45,867 nucleotides of DNA from Truepera sp. bin119 (GTDB lineage Bacteria > Deinococcota > Deinococci > Deinococcales > Trueperaceae): assembly GCA_002239005.1 (NCBI GenBank), contig MPNL01000028.1:1-45867 (forward strand). The letters run 5' to 3'. Positions within the stretch are counted from its first letter, which is position 1. The number at the start of each line of letters is the position of its first letter. The notes beneath the pieces were generated by a model. The model was not told the origin of the DNA and did not search any database. It worked only from the letters and a program-made list of their open reading frames with translations. Below, piece by piece: positions 1 through 8,239 of the stretch. The position numbers and the translations under genes are program-made.

Positions 1-1
1 A

Positions 2-18
2 CGGACTCTTCGGGTCCG
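2..18. repeat. Palindrome copy A (GACTCTTCGGGTC)
   Basis: The core GACTC-TTC-GGGTC can fold into a 5-bp stem (with one G.T pair) and a 3-base loop. The 17 bases are identical to those at 27589-27605 and are nearly the reverse complement of 28058-28074. It sits at one broken edge of the transposase fragment 18-174. Confidence 0.6.
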
Positions 19-174
19 CCACCGGTAGTGGTTTGCTGTCGATCAGATGGATCCGGTCATCCCCCAGCACCGATAGAGCGAGCTTGGCCACTAGCCTCTC
101 GGCATTCCGCAAGATCCGGTGATAGCGGCTGTAGTGGGGCAGCTTGGGGACCCGAAGCAAGAACCTCCAAAAAC
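18..174 (-). pseudogene. Transposase fragment (DDE type, IS982/IS4-like)
   Basis: Read on the minus strand, about 50 codons give a continuous transposase-like segment: WRFLLRVPKLPHYSRYHRI, then a helical stretch and HLIDSKPLPVADPK. The pattern 'LPxYSR...' followed some 35 residues later by 'IDSxPLP' is that of DDE transposases of the IS982/IS4 type, the Asp of IDS being the first catalytic acid. There is no start, no second or third catalytic acid and no stop. The segment is cut on both sides by the same short palindrome (2-18 and 175-189), so it is a fragment rather than a gene. The family name is uncertain. Confidence 0.5.
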
Positions 175-175
175 A

Positions 176-246
176 GACTCTACGGGTCTACGGGCCCAAC
201 GGAGCCACAAAGGCGGACAAGGACGGCTTCGTTGGAGCTACGGGTC
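176..246. repeat. Hairpin repeat, copy B
   Basis: The left arm is 176-206, a loop of 18 bases is 207-224, and a right arm starts at 225. CCAACGGAGCC (196-206) pairs with GGCTTCGTTGG (225-235) through 11 bp with one G.T pair. The outermost 13 bases, GACTCTACGGGTC, are the dispersed palindrome. The 31-base left arm recurs inverted at 814-844 with 29 of 31 matches. The loop with its flanks recurs directly at 794-824. Beyond 235 the right arm has decayed or been rearranged to AGCTACGGGTC. An intact element would be a hairpin of about 80 bases with 31-bp arms. Confidence 0.6.
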
Positions 247-247
247 T

Positions 248-355
248 TGTCCGTCTGGAACAGATCTTCTAGCTTATACTGGTGTCGGGGATGGGGATTC
301 ATAGAAACAACCATTCCCCTTTCTTTGCCTGCAGATCAAGTGGCAAACGACGTAA
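248..355 (+). repeat. ~105-bp direct repeat, copy 1 (partner at 28071-28178)
   Basis: Starting at GTCCGTCTGGAACAG and ending near GGCAAACGACGTAA, this stretch matches 28071-28178 in the same order with small gaps. Both copies share GTCCGTCTGGAACAG, TCTTCTAGC, CGGGGATGG, CCTTCCC-like pyrimidine runs and CAAACGACGTAA. No convincing protein is encoded. It looks like the non-coding end of an insertion sequence or of the repeat element beside it. From here to the small ORF at 572 nothing else is recognisable. Confidence 0.55.
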
Positions 356-522
356 TTCCCAATCTAAAGGTGGAAAACTCCAGTTCGCAATGGCCCGGTT
401 TTCGGGGGAAGGGTCAGAAGCCCTGCTTATTCACCCTGGCTCGGGGGATCAATCCCTCACCTTGGATGGGTTTTTGTATTCGCAGGTAGCCCGACTCGCG
501 GGAAACCTGGAGTACTTGCAAG

Positions 523-551
523 TTCCATTATAGCCACAAATGTTCTATAAT
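523..551 (+). promoter_or_regulatory. Likely -10 box ahead of small ORF
   Basis: A perfect TATAAT lies at 546-551. The hexamer 17 bases upstream (TTCCAT, 523-528) is a poor -35. The box sits 20 bases before a good ribosome binding site and the ATG at 572, which is the main reason to believe it. Confidence 0.4.
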
Positions 552-571
552 CGGCTTAGTCGGGAGGGAAA

Positions 572-724
572 ATGAACAAGACAACGGTGAGCACCAAACG
601 CCCCCGCCCCTCCAAGCACGACGAACCGATCAAAATCGACGCCTCACCTGAGGCGGTCGCACGCTCGCTCTTTAATGGGAAGCCGAAGAAAGAGTGGCGT
701 TATCTAAAAGAGGGTGGGAAGTAG
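572..724 (+). CDS. Small basic protein, 50 aa, unknown function
   Basis: The ATG at 572 is preceded by GGGAGGGA (562-569) at normal spacing and opens a 50-codon frame ending TAG. The product begins MNKTTVSTKRPRPSKHDEP, continues with an acidic helix (SPEAVARSLF) and ends in a Lys/Trp-rich tail (NGKPKKEWRYLKEGGK). The charge pattern, the strong Shine-Dalgarno sequence and the TATAAT upstream argue for a real gene. I do not recognise the family. It lies between two inverted copies of a hairpin repeat (176-206 and 814-844), inside a zone made of transposase fragments, so it may be cargo of a small mobile unit. A small DNA- or RNA-binding protein is possible but unproven. Confidence 0.5.
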   Translation: MNKTTVSTKRPRPSKHDEPIKIDASPEAVARSLFNGKPKKEWRYLKEGGK

Positions 725-793
725 GTTTCGTGGTAAGGTGGCTCTAGATTTGAAACGCCGGGGACGACGACACCAACCCAGCCAGGCAAAGGT

Positions 794-846
794 CCACAAA
801 GACCGACAAGGGCGGCTTCGTTGGGCCTGTAGACCCGTAGAGTCCG
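794..846. repeat. Hairpin repeat, copy C (inverted partner of copy B)
   Basis: This contains the loop region (CCACAAAG...) and an intact right arm ending in GACCCGTAGAGTC. The arm 814-844 is the reverse complement of 176-206 with two mismatches. The left arm is missing. The element abuts the truncated end of the IS5-type transposase fragment at 847. Confidence 0.6.
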
Positions 847-1005
847 TCCTTGGTCAGTCTTGCGGGGACGTCCCCTTCGGTTGGGCGACGGAAACAGCGA
901 TGCTATGGTCGCCCACTCTGCATCGGTAAGGTCACTTTCATAGCGCACCGCTTCACGCTTATACTGCTCGCGAGCGGTCTGATTCCAAGGCATGTGGCCC
1001 TCCAA
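847..1005 (-). pseudogene. IS5-family transposase, N-terminal fragment
   Basis: The minus-strand reading (best start ATG at 993) gives MPWNQTAREQYKREAVRY followed by SDLTDAEWATIASLFP and GRPRKTD. This is the characteristic N-terminal DUF4096 region of IS5/IS427-group transposases, in which 'L(T/S)DAEW' precedes a 'GRPRxxD' motif. The homology stops right after GRPRKTD, where hairpin repeat copy C begins. The frame runs on to 700 only as unrelated sequence, and no DDE catalytic domain follows. It is a truncated remnant. The TTG at 1005 could also be a start, but that makes no functional difference. Confidence 0.75.
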
Positions 1006-1334
1006 GTCTGGTCTGTCGAACTACTTGGAATACCACGCCTTGGGCGGCCACTCGATATTATGGAACAGATTCCAAGAACGCCTGCTAACGACACATCGTC
1101 GATTCCACCCTGTTCACAGCGCTCGTATCGGAATGGATCTCGCTCACACTTCAGCTTACGACTGAAGTTCACGGTTCGCTCTAAGGGTCCCCTAAAGCTC
1201 CCCCGCTCCGGTAGGAGTCTGCCGGACGGTCACGGGGGCGGTTTCGGGTTACCCTTGCCAAGGGCAGGTTCCCGCTTCGGCGTGCACTGCCCCTCTCATG
1301 CAATCAGAGGAGGTCTGCTACCCGGGCTGCCAAT
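1006..1334. other. Intergenic, no gene recognised; leader of the lipid operon
   Basis: No coding sequence is convincing here. A very good Shine-Dalgarno sequence (GAGGAGGT, about 1306-1314) lies 20 bases before the ATG of the reductase gene, further than is usual, and no in-frame start codon lies between. Promoter elements for the operon are not obvious. Confidence 0.4.
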
Positions 1335-3026
1335 ATGAGCGAGATTGCCGAGTTCTTAAGGGGTAAGACCCTCCTGATCACCGGTGCCACTGGTTTCCTC
1401 GCCAAGGGGATGGTGGAGAAGATCCTGCGCGAGGTTCCAGACATTGGGCGGATCTATCTACTCATCCGTTCCAAGGGCCAGGTGAATGGGGTCGCACAGG
1501 CTCCGGAGTACCGGCTGGAGCGAGAGGTTCTTGGCTCGAGCGTCTTCAGCCGGCTGCGTGAACTGCACGGCCCAGAGTTCCTCGGATTTGCGAAGAGGCG
1601 AGTCGTAGCGCTGGAGGGCGACCTCACCCAAGATCACCTCGGCCTCGGCCCGAAGGACTACCTACGATTAACCAGCGAGGTCCAGGTAATCATCAACAGC
1701 GCGGCCACAGTGATCTTTGACGAGCAACTCGACAACGCCATCGAACTCAACAGTCTGGGCCCTCGGCGCCTCCTGGAAATGGCGTGGGCTTGTCGGCAAA
1801 GGCCCCTATTCTTGCATGTGTCAACTGCCTACGTGAGTGGCCAACTCCGTAAGGCGTTCGCGGAGAAACCCCTCCCTGTCGACCGGACGATTAAACAGCT
1901 GATGGGCCGGGGGGACAATGAGCCCTTCGATCCGGAGAGGGCCATCCGGGAGATGCTGAAGGTTTGCCATGAACTCTACGAGGCGTCCCGTCAACCGCAA
2001 CGCCTCAAGGCGTTCCGTCGAATGCTCGCTAGGAGGAAAGGCAACGAGCAGTCTAGGGGGGCAAAAGATAGGCAGATCGAGAATCTGCGGCTCCGCTGGA
2101 TCAGGAATCGGCTAGTGCGCGAGGGGATGCGCCGCGCCCGACTCATGGGCTGGCACGACAGCTACACGCTGACCAAAGCCCTAGGGGAACAGCTGATAGC
2201 CAGGAACTGTGGTGACCTAGCCACGGTCATCATCCGCCCCTCGATCATCGAGAGTAGCCTCTCTGAACCGGAGCCCGGTTGGCTCGACGGTCTCAAGGTG
2301 GCTGACGGCATGATTGCACCGTTTAGTAAGGGGCGGCTGCCAGACTTCCCGGGCAACCCCAGGACCATCATCGACCTGATCCCGGTCGACTTCGTCATCA
2401 ACGCCACGTTGGCAGCGCTACCGCGGGCTGCACGCGAGGGCGGGCTCCGGGTCTACCACGTCGCCAGCGGGGTGCAGAACCCACTCCGGCTCAAGACCTT
2501 GGTCGACCTGTGCCACAACTACTTCAAGCGCTTCCCGATGCGGGGGAGGCAGGGCGAACCCCTGCGCACCGGGCGCTGGACCTACCCGTCGCCGTGGCTA
2601 TTCCGGCGTTGGGTCTGGCTCCGTTACCAGTTCCCTCTCGGTCGGCTCCAGTGGCTTTTGGAATGCTCCCCTAGGCTTTTCGGCGCCATCCACCGCCTGA
2701 AGCGCAGGGTGGCACTCCTGCGAGCGATCTATGACAGGGCGGTCTACTATTCGCGGATCTACAGCACCTATACCCGTTTCAACTTCGAATTCCTGACCGA
2801 CAACACTACAGAGCTATTCGGGTCGCTCTCCCCCGAGGATCGAGAGGCGTTCAATTTCAACGTCCAGAGGATCCAGTGGCGTGAGTACATCCAGGAGGTG
2901 CACATTCCGGGCCTCAAACGTCATGTGCTATTCACTGGAAGCGGTAGCCCCACCGCTGACCGGGGATCACGGCCGATGCCGGAGGATGCCACCCCGAGCA
3001 AGAATGTGTCGACAGGAAGAGGCTAA
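1335..3026 (+). CDS. Fatty acyl-CoA reductase (alcohol-forming, FAR type)
   Basis: The 563-aa product reduces a long-chain acyl-CoA (or acyl-ACP) to the fatty alcohol with NADPH. The N-terminus (residues ~8-30) has the extended-SDR nucleotide fold GATGFLAKGMVEKIL. LHVSTAYVSG follows near 155-165 and the catalytic YTLTK is at 277-281, as in animal FAR1 and marine bacterial FARs. The C-terminal ~170 residues match the FAR 'sterile' domain region (DFLTDN-type segment: NFEFLTDNTTELFGSL). Positively charged helices near 215-260 are longer than in many homologues. The stop overlaps the start of the next gene (TAATG), so translation is coupled. In this context the alcohol is most likely the alkyl donor for the alkyl-DHAP synthase two genes on. 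Wax-ester synthesis is an alternative, but no wax synthase is present here. Confidence 0.88.
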   Translation: MSEIAEFLRGKTLLITGATGFLAKGMVEKILREVPDIGRIYLLIRSKGQVNGVAQAPEYRLEREVLGSSVFSRLRELHGPEFLGFAKRRVVALEGDLTQDHLGLGPKDYLRLTSEVQVIINSAATVIFDEQLDNAIELNSLGPRRLLEMAWACRQRPLFLHVSTAYVSGQLRKAFAEKPLPVDRTIKQLMGRGDNEPFDPERAIREMLKVCHELYEASRQPQRLKAFRRMLARRKGNEQSRGAKDRQIENLRLRWIRNRLVREGMRRARLMGWHDSYTLTKALGEQLIARNCGDLATVIIRPSIIESSLSEPEPGWLDGLKVADGMIAPFSKGRLPDFPGNPRTIIDLIPVDFVINATLAALPRAAREGGLRVYHVASGVQNPLRLKTLVDLCHNYFKRFPMRGRQGEPLRTGRWTYPSPWLFRRWVWLRYQFPLGRLQWLLECSPRLFGAIHRLKRRVALLRAIYDRAVYYSRIYSTYTRFNFEFLTDNTTELFGSLSPEDREAFNFNVQRIQWREYIQEVHIPGLKRHVLFTGSGSPTADRGSRPMPEDATPSKNVSTGRG

Positions 3027-4975
3027 TGGCAGTCGAGGAAATCCCCGTCCAGGGGCCGCCGCCACAGGTTGTGAGGCCCCTGGGAAGCTACGACGAGGCC
3101 GCGCAGGCGATCATCGAGGCGCTGAGCCGGGCCCGCTGTTTTCAGGGTTGGGACCCCACAGAACTCGTCTGGCCGGTAGCCGGCACGACGGGAGGTGAGG
3201 TCGATCTTGCGGGGCTTGAGAGGCGCCTCGAACTAGTCTCCGCCATCGACCGGGGCATGCCAGCGCTCCGCAATCGGCGCCTGAAAGAGGCCTATGGGCA
3301 TTTCAGTCAAGCAGAGGCTGCCTATCACGAGGGGACGCGGATCTACCTCCGGCTCAAGAAGAGGTTTGTCGACCTTGGGCTCGGGGACGAGGAGGGGTTC
3401 CTGCACCTCTATCAGTCGCTCCTAGTCGACACACTAGCGAAGGTAAAGCCGAGCGCCCCGGCCCCCGGTGAGGGCGTTCTTCACGACCTCGGGTTGGCTC
3501 GGCCACCCTTGGAGCACGCGCACCGGGCGGCCCAAGCGCTGCCAACTACCGCCCTCGACGACCCCCGCTGGTCGGAGTGCTTCACCATTGTGTCTGGGGG
3601 GATCGAGACCGAGGTGTCGCTCCTCGAGGGCCTCTCCGAGGTGGTGCAACGCACCCTCGATCAACTCGCGGCCGGCGATCTGCTGGCGACGCACTACAAC
3701 GTCTACAGCAACTTTGCTTGGTTCGGGGGTTCGGTGTGGAAGGTAATCGTCGAGGCGGATCTGCTCCGACGGCGCCTCGCTGGCTCCAACGATGTAGCGG
3801 AAGCGATCCTGGCAGCCCTCGCCACGGACATTCGGCTCGGCGAGGAGATGTTGCTTAAGTTCTTCCGGGCGCACCTAGAGGAGCCAGCTCAGATCAGGCC
3901 GGTAGCCTTCTGGTACGGTCAGCCCTACAGCTACCTGACGCGCGATCTGATCGACACTGTAGTGAGGGTGGTCGACCGTTGCGAGCAACTGGCTGGCAAG
4001 GTGGCCAGATCCAGGCTGTCGAGCCCCAAGCTCCCACCACTCCTGACCGGCCAGACCGAGGGGTGTTTTCTGGAGTACCCGGACTCGGGTCGACAGGGAA
4101 CTCTCAGCGGCTGGCAACGAAGGGTAAGTATGGCCCGCTGGCTGCTGTCCTCATGGAAGATAGGCGGGCTCAAGAAGAGTCTAGCCCGCGCCAAGATCGG
4201 GCGGAGTGCCCGGCTCGAATTGGCGTGGCGACAGTGGCTCGACTGGGCCGACACCACGCTGCGACACTTCAGGATTGAGGTGAAGACGCGGATCGACCCG
4301 GCCTTCTTTGGGATCGCCCAGGACCTCGACCTCGCCTCGGGCAAGCACAAGGTTGTGTTCTTACCAACCCACCAGAGCCTGCTCGATCACCCGGTAATGT
4401 ACCGCGTGCTCAGTTCGCTCGAGCTGAGAGAGGCCATGGGTTGGGCGGGTGTCCAACCCTGCGTGATGCTCGCCCGGACCAATCTAGCCAGGGCTGGTGT
4501 GAAGTTCGGCCCCTGGTCGATGACGATGTTTGGCGCTCCCTCACAGGCCTTTGACAGGCTACTCGAGGAGGTCGACGGCTACGTGACGCGGGATCTTGCC
4601 AGCGAGGCTGGCTCGCCGCTCAAGCGGGTGGTGGCGATGCTCGCCGAGAGGCCCGCAGTGATCTATCCGATGGCAACCACTGCTGCCTTCGGGACACAAC
4701 TGTTTCCGCTGCAGCATCTGCTATTCGCGGGGCTGCCACAGGACGTGATTATCATCCCGATCGCGTTGCGGGGCATCCACTCGCTGTGGCCGAAGATACC
4801 CAAGGGCAACCTGAATCTTAACCCCGGAGTCGTTGAGGCCGTGGTATCACCACCGATGCTGGGCGAGACGACCCTGATGCCCAAGAGGCGCTCCCTCCGA
4901 TTCCAACTGGAGACGGCCTCGCTTGTGCAGGCTGTCCACATCACCAACCTACTGAACCCGGAGGTGAGGGTGTGA
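3026..4975 (+). CDS. PlsB/GNPAT-type glycerolipid sn-1 acyltransferase
   Basis: The 649-aa product carries the acyltransferase HX4D motif HQSLLD at residues 449-454, preceded by VVFLPT. Later blocks follow the order of glycerol-3-phosphate and DHAP acyltransferases: a glycine/phenylalanine-rich segment (GVKFGPWSMTMFG), AVIYPMATT, and IIIPIALRG near the end. At about 650 residues it is closer in length to animal GNPAT (DHAP acyltransferase) than to PlsB (about 800). The first ~340 residues are helical and not recognised. The gene overlaps the reductase by one base and the alkyl-DHAP synthase by four (GTGA). That position makes DHAP the likely acceptor, giving 1-acyl-DHAP, the substrate of the next enzyme. 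Glycerol-3-phosphate acylation cannot be excluded. Confidence 0.82.
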   Translation: MAVEEIPVQGPPPQVVRPLGSYDEAAQAIIEALSRARCFQGWDPTELVWPVAGTTGGEVDLAGLERRLELVSAIDRGMPALRNRRLKEAYGHFSQAEAAYHEGTRIYLRLKKRFVDLGLGDEEGFLHLYQSLLVDTLAKVKPSAPAPGEGVLHDLGLARPPLEHAHRAAQALPTTALDDPRWSECFTIVSGGIETEVSLLEGLSEVVQRTLDQLAAGDLLATHYNVYSNFAWFGGSVWKVIVEADLLRRRLAGSNDVAEAILAALATDIRLGEEMLLKFFRAHLEEPAQIRPVAFWYGQPYSYLTRDLIDTVVRVVDRCEQLAGKVARSRLSSPKLPPLLTGQTEGCFLEYPDSGRQGTLSGWQRRVSMARWLLSSWKIGGLKKSLARAKIGRSARLELAWRQWLDWADTTLRHFRIEVKTRIDPAFFGIAQDLDLASGKHKVVFLPTHQSLLDHPVMYRVLSSLELREAMGWAGVQPCVMLARTNLARAGVKFGPWSMTMFGAPSQAFDRLLEEVDGYVTRDLASEAGSPLKRVVAMLAERPAVIYPMATTAAFGTQLFPLQHLLFAGLPQDVIIIPIALRGIHSLWPKIPKGNLNLNPGVVEAVVSPPMLGETTLMPKRRSLRFQLETASLVQAVHITNLLNPEVRV

Positions 4976-6750
4976 CCCAGCCTGTCCATGACCGGGCTAC
5001 GGGCGTTAACTACGATCCCTCCGGAGGCGAGCGCCACGCGCACAAATGGGGGTTCACCGACACCTACTTCGAGTTCGATAGTCCCTCCACCGTCCGCCTA
5101 GCGGGCAATCGTTACCCCCTAGCGGGCCACACCCTACCCGCCTTCATCCCATTCGTGGAGGCGATGCTCGGTATCCCGCTCCGGGCCGAGGACCGCCAAG
5201 AGGAGAGGGTTGATCCTGCGGTCCCTGACACGAGCGCCACTGGGGACCTCCTCGAGGCCTTAGAAGGAGCGCTCGATGCTGATCAGGTGTCGCTGGATGA
5301 CCGAGAACGCCTGATCCACAGCCACGGACAACTGAGCGTAGACGAGGTCTACCGAATCCTTTACCGTGACGCGCTCGAGCGCGTTGTCGACGTGGTGGTC
5401 TACCCGCAGAGCGAAGAGGACGTACGGACCCTGGTCGAGCTAGCGGACCGCTTCGATATCGTATTAATCCCTTACGGCGGGGGCACCAACGTTAGCGGCG
5501 CCCTGGCGATCCCCTCCCAAGAGCGGCGGACGGTGGTCTCGGTCGACATGCAGCGCATGAGCCGTATCCTGTGGATCGATGAGGTGAACCGGCAAGCCTG
5601 TGTGGAGGCGGGGATCTCCGGCAAGGAGTTGGAGATGGCGCTGGGAACGAAGGGCTATACCTCGGGTCACGACCCAGACAGTGTGGAGCTGTCGACCCTG
5701 GGTGGCTGGATCGCAACCAACGCCAGCGGGATGAAGAAGAATCGCTACGGCAACATCGAGGACATCGTCCTCGAGGCCACCCTGGTGACGCCAGCGGGCG
5801 TGGTCGAGACCCTTCACATCACCCCTCGGAATTCGACCGGCATCCAGCCGCGCGCACTTTTATTCGGCAGCGAGGGTAACTTCGGAATCGTAACCAAGGC
5901 CGTGATCAAGATCCACCCTCGACCCGAAGTGCAGAGCTACGGCTCGCTGGTCTTCCCCTCCTTCGAAAAGGGGGTTGAGTTCCTTCATGCGCTCCGCAAA
6001 ACCGGGGTGCTGCCAGCCAGCATCCGACTTGTCAACAACAATGAGTTCCGCTTCGGCCAAGCTCTGCAGGGGGAACCTACCTTCTGGGGATCTTTGCGGA
6101 GGAGGCTGCAGAGGTTTGTGCTGTTCCAACTGAAGAATTTCGATCCAAAGAGCCTGGCCGCCTGTACCATCGTGATGGAGGGGACAGCCGCAGAGGTCGC
6201 CCAGCAGCGAAGGACGATCTTCCCGCTCGCCCGAAGTTACGGTGGTATCAGTGGAGGGTCGAGCGGCGGCAAGCGCGGTTACATGCTAACCTTCAGCATC
6301 GCCTACATCCGCGATTTCTTCAACCAGTACCAGATCCTGGGCGAGACCTTCGAGACCTCGGTGCCCTGGAGCCGGATCCACGACGTGACCCGGTCGGTAA
6401 CGGAAGAGTTGGAGAGGCAAACGAAGGTCCACGGGGTCGCAGGTCGACCCTACCTCTCATACCGCCTCACTCAGACCTACCACACAGGCGTCTGCATCTA
6501 TTTCACAATGGGCTTCAGCGGCGTCGGCCTCGACCGTGCCGACGAGGTCTACCATAAGATCGAACAGTGCCTGAGGCAGGTTATCCTCGATCAGGGCGGT
6601 TCGCTCTCACATCACCACGGGGTTGGCAAGATCCGCCAGCAGTTCCTGCCCCAGATTCAGACGGAGGGCAGCATCAAGGTGTTACAGGAGCTAAAGAAGG
6701 CGGTCGATCCCAAGAACATCTTCGGCGCTCGAAACGGCGTCTTCGATTGA
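4972..6750 (+). CDS. Alkyl-dihydroxyacetonephosphate synthase (AGPS type, FAD)
   Basis: The 592-aa flavoprotein is predicted to exchange the acyl chain of 1-acyl-DHAP for a fatty alcohol, forming the ether bond. The FAD-binding (PP-loop) domain shows YGGGTNVSGAL at about 168-178. HDPDSVELSTLGGWIATNAS then SGMKKNRYGNIEDIV from about residue 233 is the AGPS signature, distinguishing it from glycolate or lactate oxidases. The active-site histidine cluster SHHHGVGK is at 546-553 and the C-terminus DPKNIFGARNGVF is typical of the FAD-oxidase fold. The start is GTG at 4972, overlapping the preceding stop, with GGAGGTGAGGG just upstream. The length agrees with eukaryotic AGPS without its peroxisomal presequence. 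This is the key call that defines the operon as ether-lipid synthesis. Confidence 0.9.
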   Translation: MTQPVHDRATGVNYDPSGGERHAHKWGFTDTYFEFDSPSTVRLAGNRYPLAGHTLPAFIPFVEAMLGIPLRAEDRQEERVDPAVPDTSATGDLLEALEGALDADQVSLDDRERLIHSHGQLSVDEVYRILYRDALERVVDVVVYPQSEEDVRTLVELADRFDIVLIPYGGGTNVSGALAIPSQERRTVVSVDMQRMSRILWIDEVNRQACVEAGISGKELEMALGTKGYTSGHDPDSVELSTLGGWIATNASGMKKNRYGNIEDIVLEATLVTPAGVVETLHITPRNSTGIQPRALLFGSEGNFGIVTKAVIKIHPRPEVQSYGSLVFPSFEKGVEFLHALRKTGVLPASIRLVNNNEFRFGQALQGEPTFWGSLRRRLQRFVLFQLKNFDPKSLAACTIVMEGTAAEVAQQRRTIFPLARSYGGISGGSSGGKRGYMLTFSIAYIRDFFNQYQILGETFETSVPWSRIHDVTRSVTEELERQTKVHGVAGRPYLSYRLTQTYHTGVCIYFTMGFSGVGLDRADEVYHKIEQCLRQVILDQGGSLSHHHGVGKIRQQFLPQIQTEGSIKVLQELKKAVDPKNIFGARNGVFD

Positions 6751-6790
6751 GTCAGCTGCCCAGATTCACCGTGTCACCAGTAGGGTAAAC

Positions 6791-7597
6791 GTGCTCGCCG
6801 GAAGAACCGCAATCGTCACGGGCGCATCGTCCGGACTAGGCGCCGCACTAGCTCTCAAGTTCGCCCGCGCCGGGGCCCGATTGGCTCTTTTCGGCCGCCG
6901 CAAGGACCAGCTTGAGGAGACCGCTCGAAGCTGCGAAGCGGCCGGAGCCGAGACCCTTGTCGTGCGCGGTGATGTCACCCGGCCCGGCGACTGCGAGGCG
7001 CTAGTGGCCCGCACCGTGGAGCGCCACGGCACCCTCGACTATCTCGTCGCCAACGCCGGCATGAGCATGTGGGCGCGGTTCGACGAGATTAGGGATCCCA
7101 CCCTGTTTCGGAACCTCATGGAGATCAACTATCTAGGCGTGGTCCACTGCCTGTTGCCCGCGCTGCCACACCTGAAGAGGAGTCGAGGCATGTTGGTGGC
7201 AATCTCCTCGATCCAGGGTGAGATCGGAGTGCCTCTGCATAGCGGCTACGTCGCCTCGAAGCACGCCCTGCAGGGGCTAGTGAAGACCCTGCGGATAGAG
7301 CTGCAGGGCAGCGGGGTGGACATCCTCACCGTACTCCCACACTGGATCCGTGGGACCGGCCTGCGCGCGAACGCCTCCGGCCCCGACGGTCGACCCCTAA
7401 GCCGGACGGCGCAGCGACACAGCAGTGAATCGATCTCGCTCGAGGCCTGCAGCGAGGCTGTCTTGAGAGCGGTCGCCCAGAGGCGCAAGGAACTGGTCAT
7501 CCCCTGGAAGTTGAGGCTCCTACCTTGGCTGGAACTGATCGATCCGAGGCTGGTTGCCTTTTTCGTCGGCCGGGCGGTGCGCGAGCAGCGCAACTAG
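6791..7597 (+). CDS. Short-chain dehydrogenase, probable acyl/alkyl-DHAP reductase
   Basis: The 268-aa classical SDR has GASSGLGAALA at the dinucleotide site, NAGMSMW, a catalytic Ser in AISSIQGE, and YVASK with Tyr153 and Lys157. The C-terminal part (PWKLRLLPWLELIDPRLVAFFVGRAV) is hydrophobic and amphipathic, as in membrane-bound DHRS7-type SDRs. The start is GTG at 6791, after a 40-base gap from the synthase on the same strand. In animals the third step of ether-lipid synthesis, NADPH reduction of alkyl-DHAP to alkyl-glycerol-3-phosphate, is done by an SDR (PexRAP/DHRS7B). This gene completes the same pathway by position. The SDR assignment is firm; the substrate is inferred from context. 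Confidence 0.8.
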   Translation: MLAGRTAIVTGASSGLGAALALKFARAGARLALFGRRKDQLEETARSCEAAGAETLVVRGDVTRPGDCEALVARTVERHGTLDYLVANAGMSMWARFDEIRDPTLFRNLMEINYLGVVHCLLPALPHLKRSRGMLVAISSIQGEIGVPLHSGYVASKHALQGLVKTLRIELQGSGVDILTVLPHWIRGTGLRANASGPDGRPLSRTAQRHSSESISLEACSEAVLRAVAQRRKELVIPWKLRLLPWLELIDPRLVAFFVGRAVREQRN

Positions 7598-8239
7598 GCC
7601 CGGGTGACAGCACCCGGAGGCCGGGGCCGGTTCTCCTGCCCCGACCGTTGTGGTGGTATATCAGGCACTCGGGCAGTGGGTAGCGTAAGTAGACCCAGTG
7701 AGACGTGCTGTCATGGGGCCTCGAACCCTCTGAGCCGGTCTCACCTGCTCCATCATAAGTGAGGCCGGGGCCGCACTATCACACGCTGCATCATCCCTTC
7801 CTGGGCGGGGGCGGTCCCACCCTAGCAAAGAGGACACATGCTGCGCTATCTCCCCTCTCTGGCCGACAGGTATCGATGCCCTTCGTGCAGTGGCTGGCGT
7901 CTCTCGTGGCGTGGAACTGGAGCCATGAACATAAGGCGCGCAACTGTAACGACGCTGCGACCAAGGTTGGGAGCCCATTCAGACCGGATCCCGATACCGC
8001 TCAGGGCCCCTTCGACTGCTAGCGGGAAACGCCCATTGGCGGGGGAGTGAGATCCGAGCCAGTTGCTGGTGTGGAACGTCGGCTGCGTGGCGGTGACGGA
8101 GATCGGCACCCTGGCTGCGGCGGTGCTGCCCTTGCTCAGCCTCGGGAGCAGCGAACTCCGGCGCCGGACCTACCGATCCCGACTCCGTGCTACCATGGCC
8201 TGATGTCAGAGGGAGGCGGCAAGCGGTGCACCACCAGAG
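7598..8239. other. Intergenic, 640 bases; possible coding remnant near its end
   Basis: Just after the reductase, CCGGGTG-ACAG-CACCCGG (about 7599-7616) forms a GC-rich hairpin without a T-run, perhaps a weak terminator. Most of the rest has no recognisable gene. From about 8063 to 8203 one frame reads as a hydrophobic segment (LVWNVGCVAVTEIGTLAAAV) followed by an Arg-rich tail ending RATMA and a stop. That resembles the end of a membrane protein but has no proper start. Confidence 0.3.

Noticed and set aside
28-489. Long open frame of 153 codons at the start of the window
   Set aside because: It runs through a transposase fragment on the other strand, a hairpin repeat and the 105-bp repeat, and has no protein-like composition or ribosome site.
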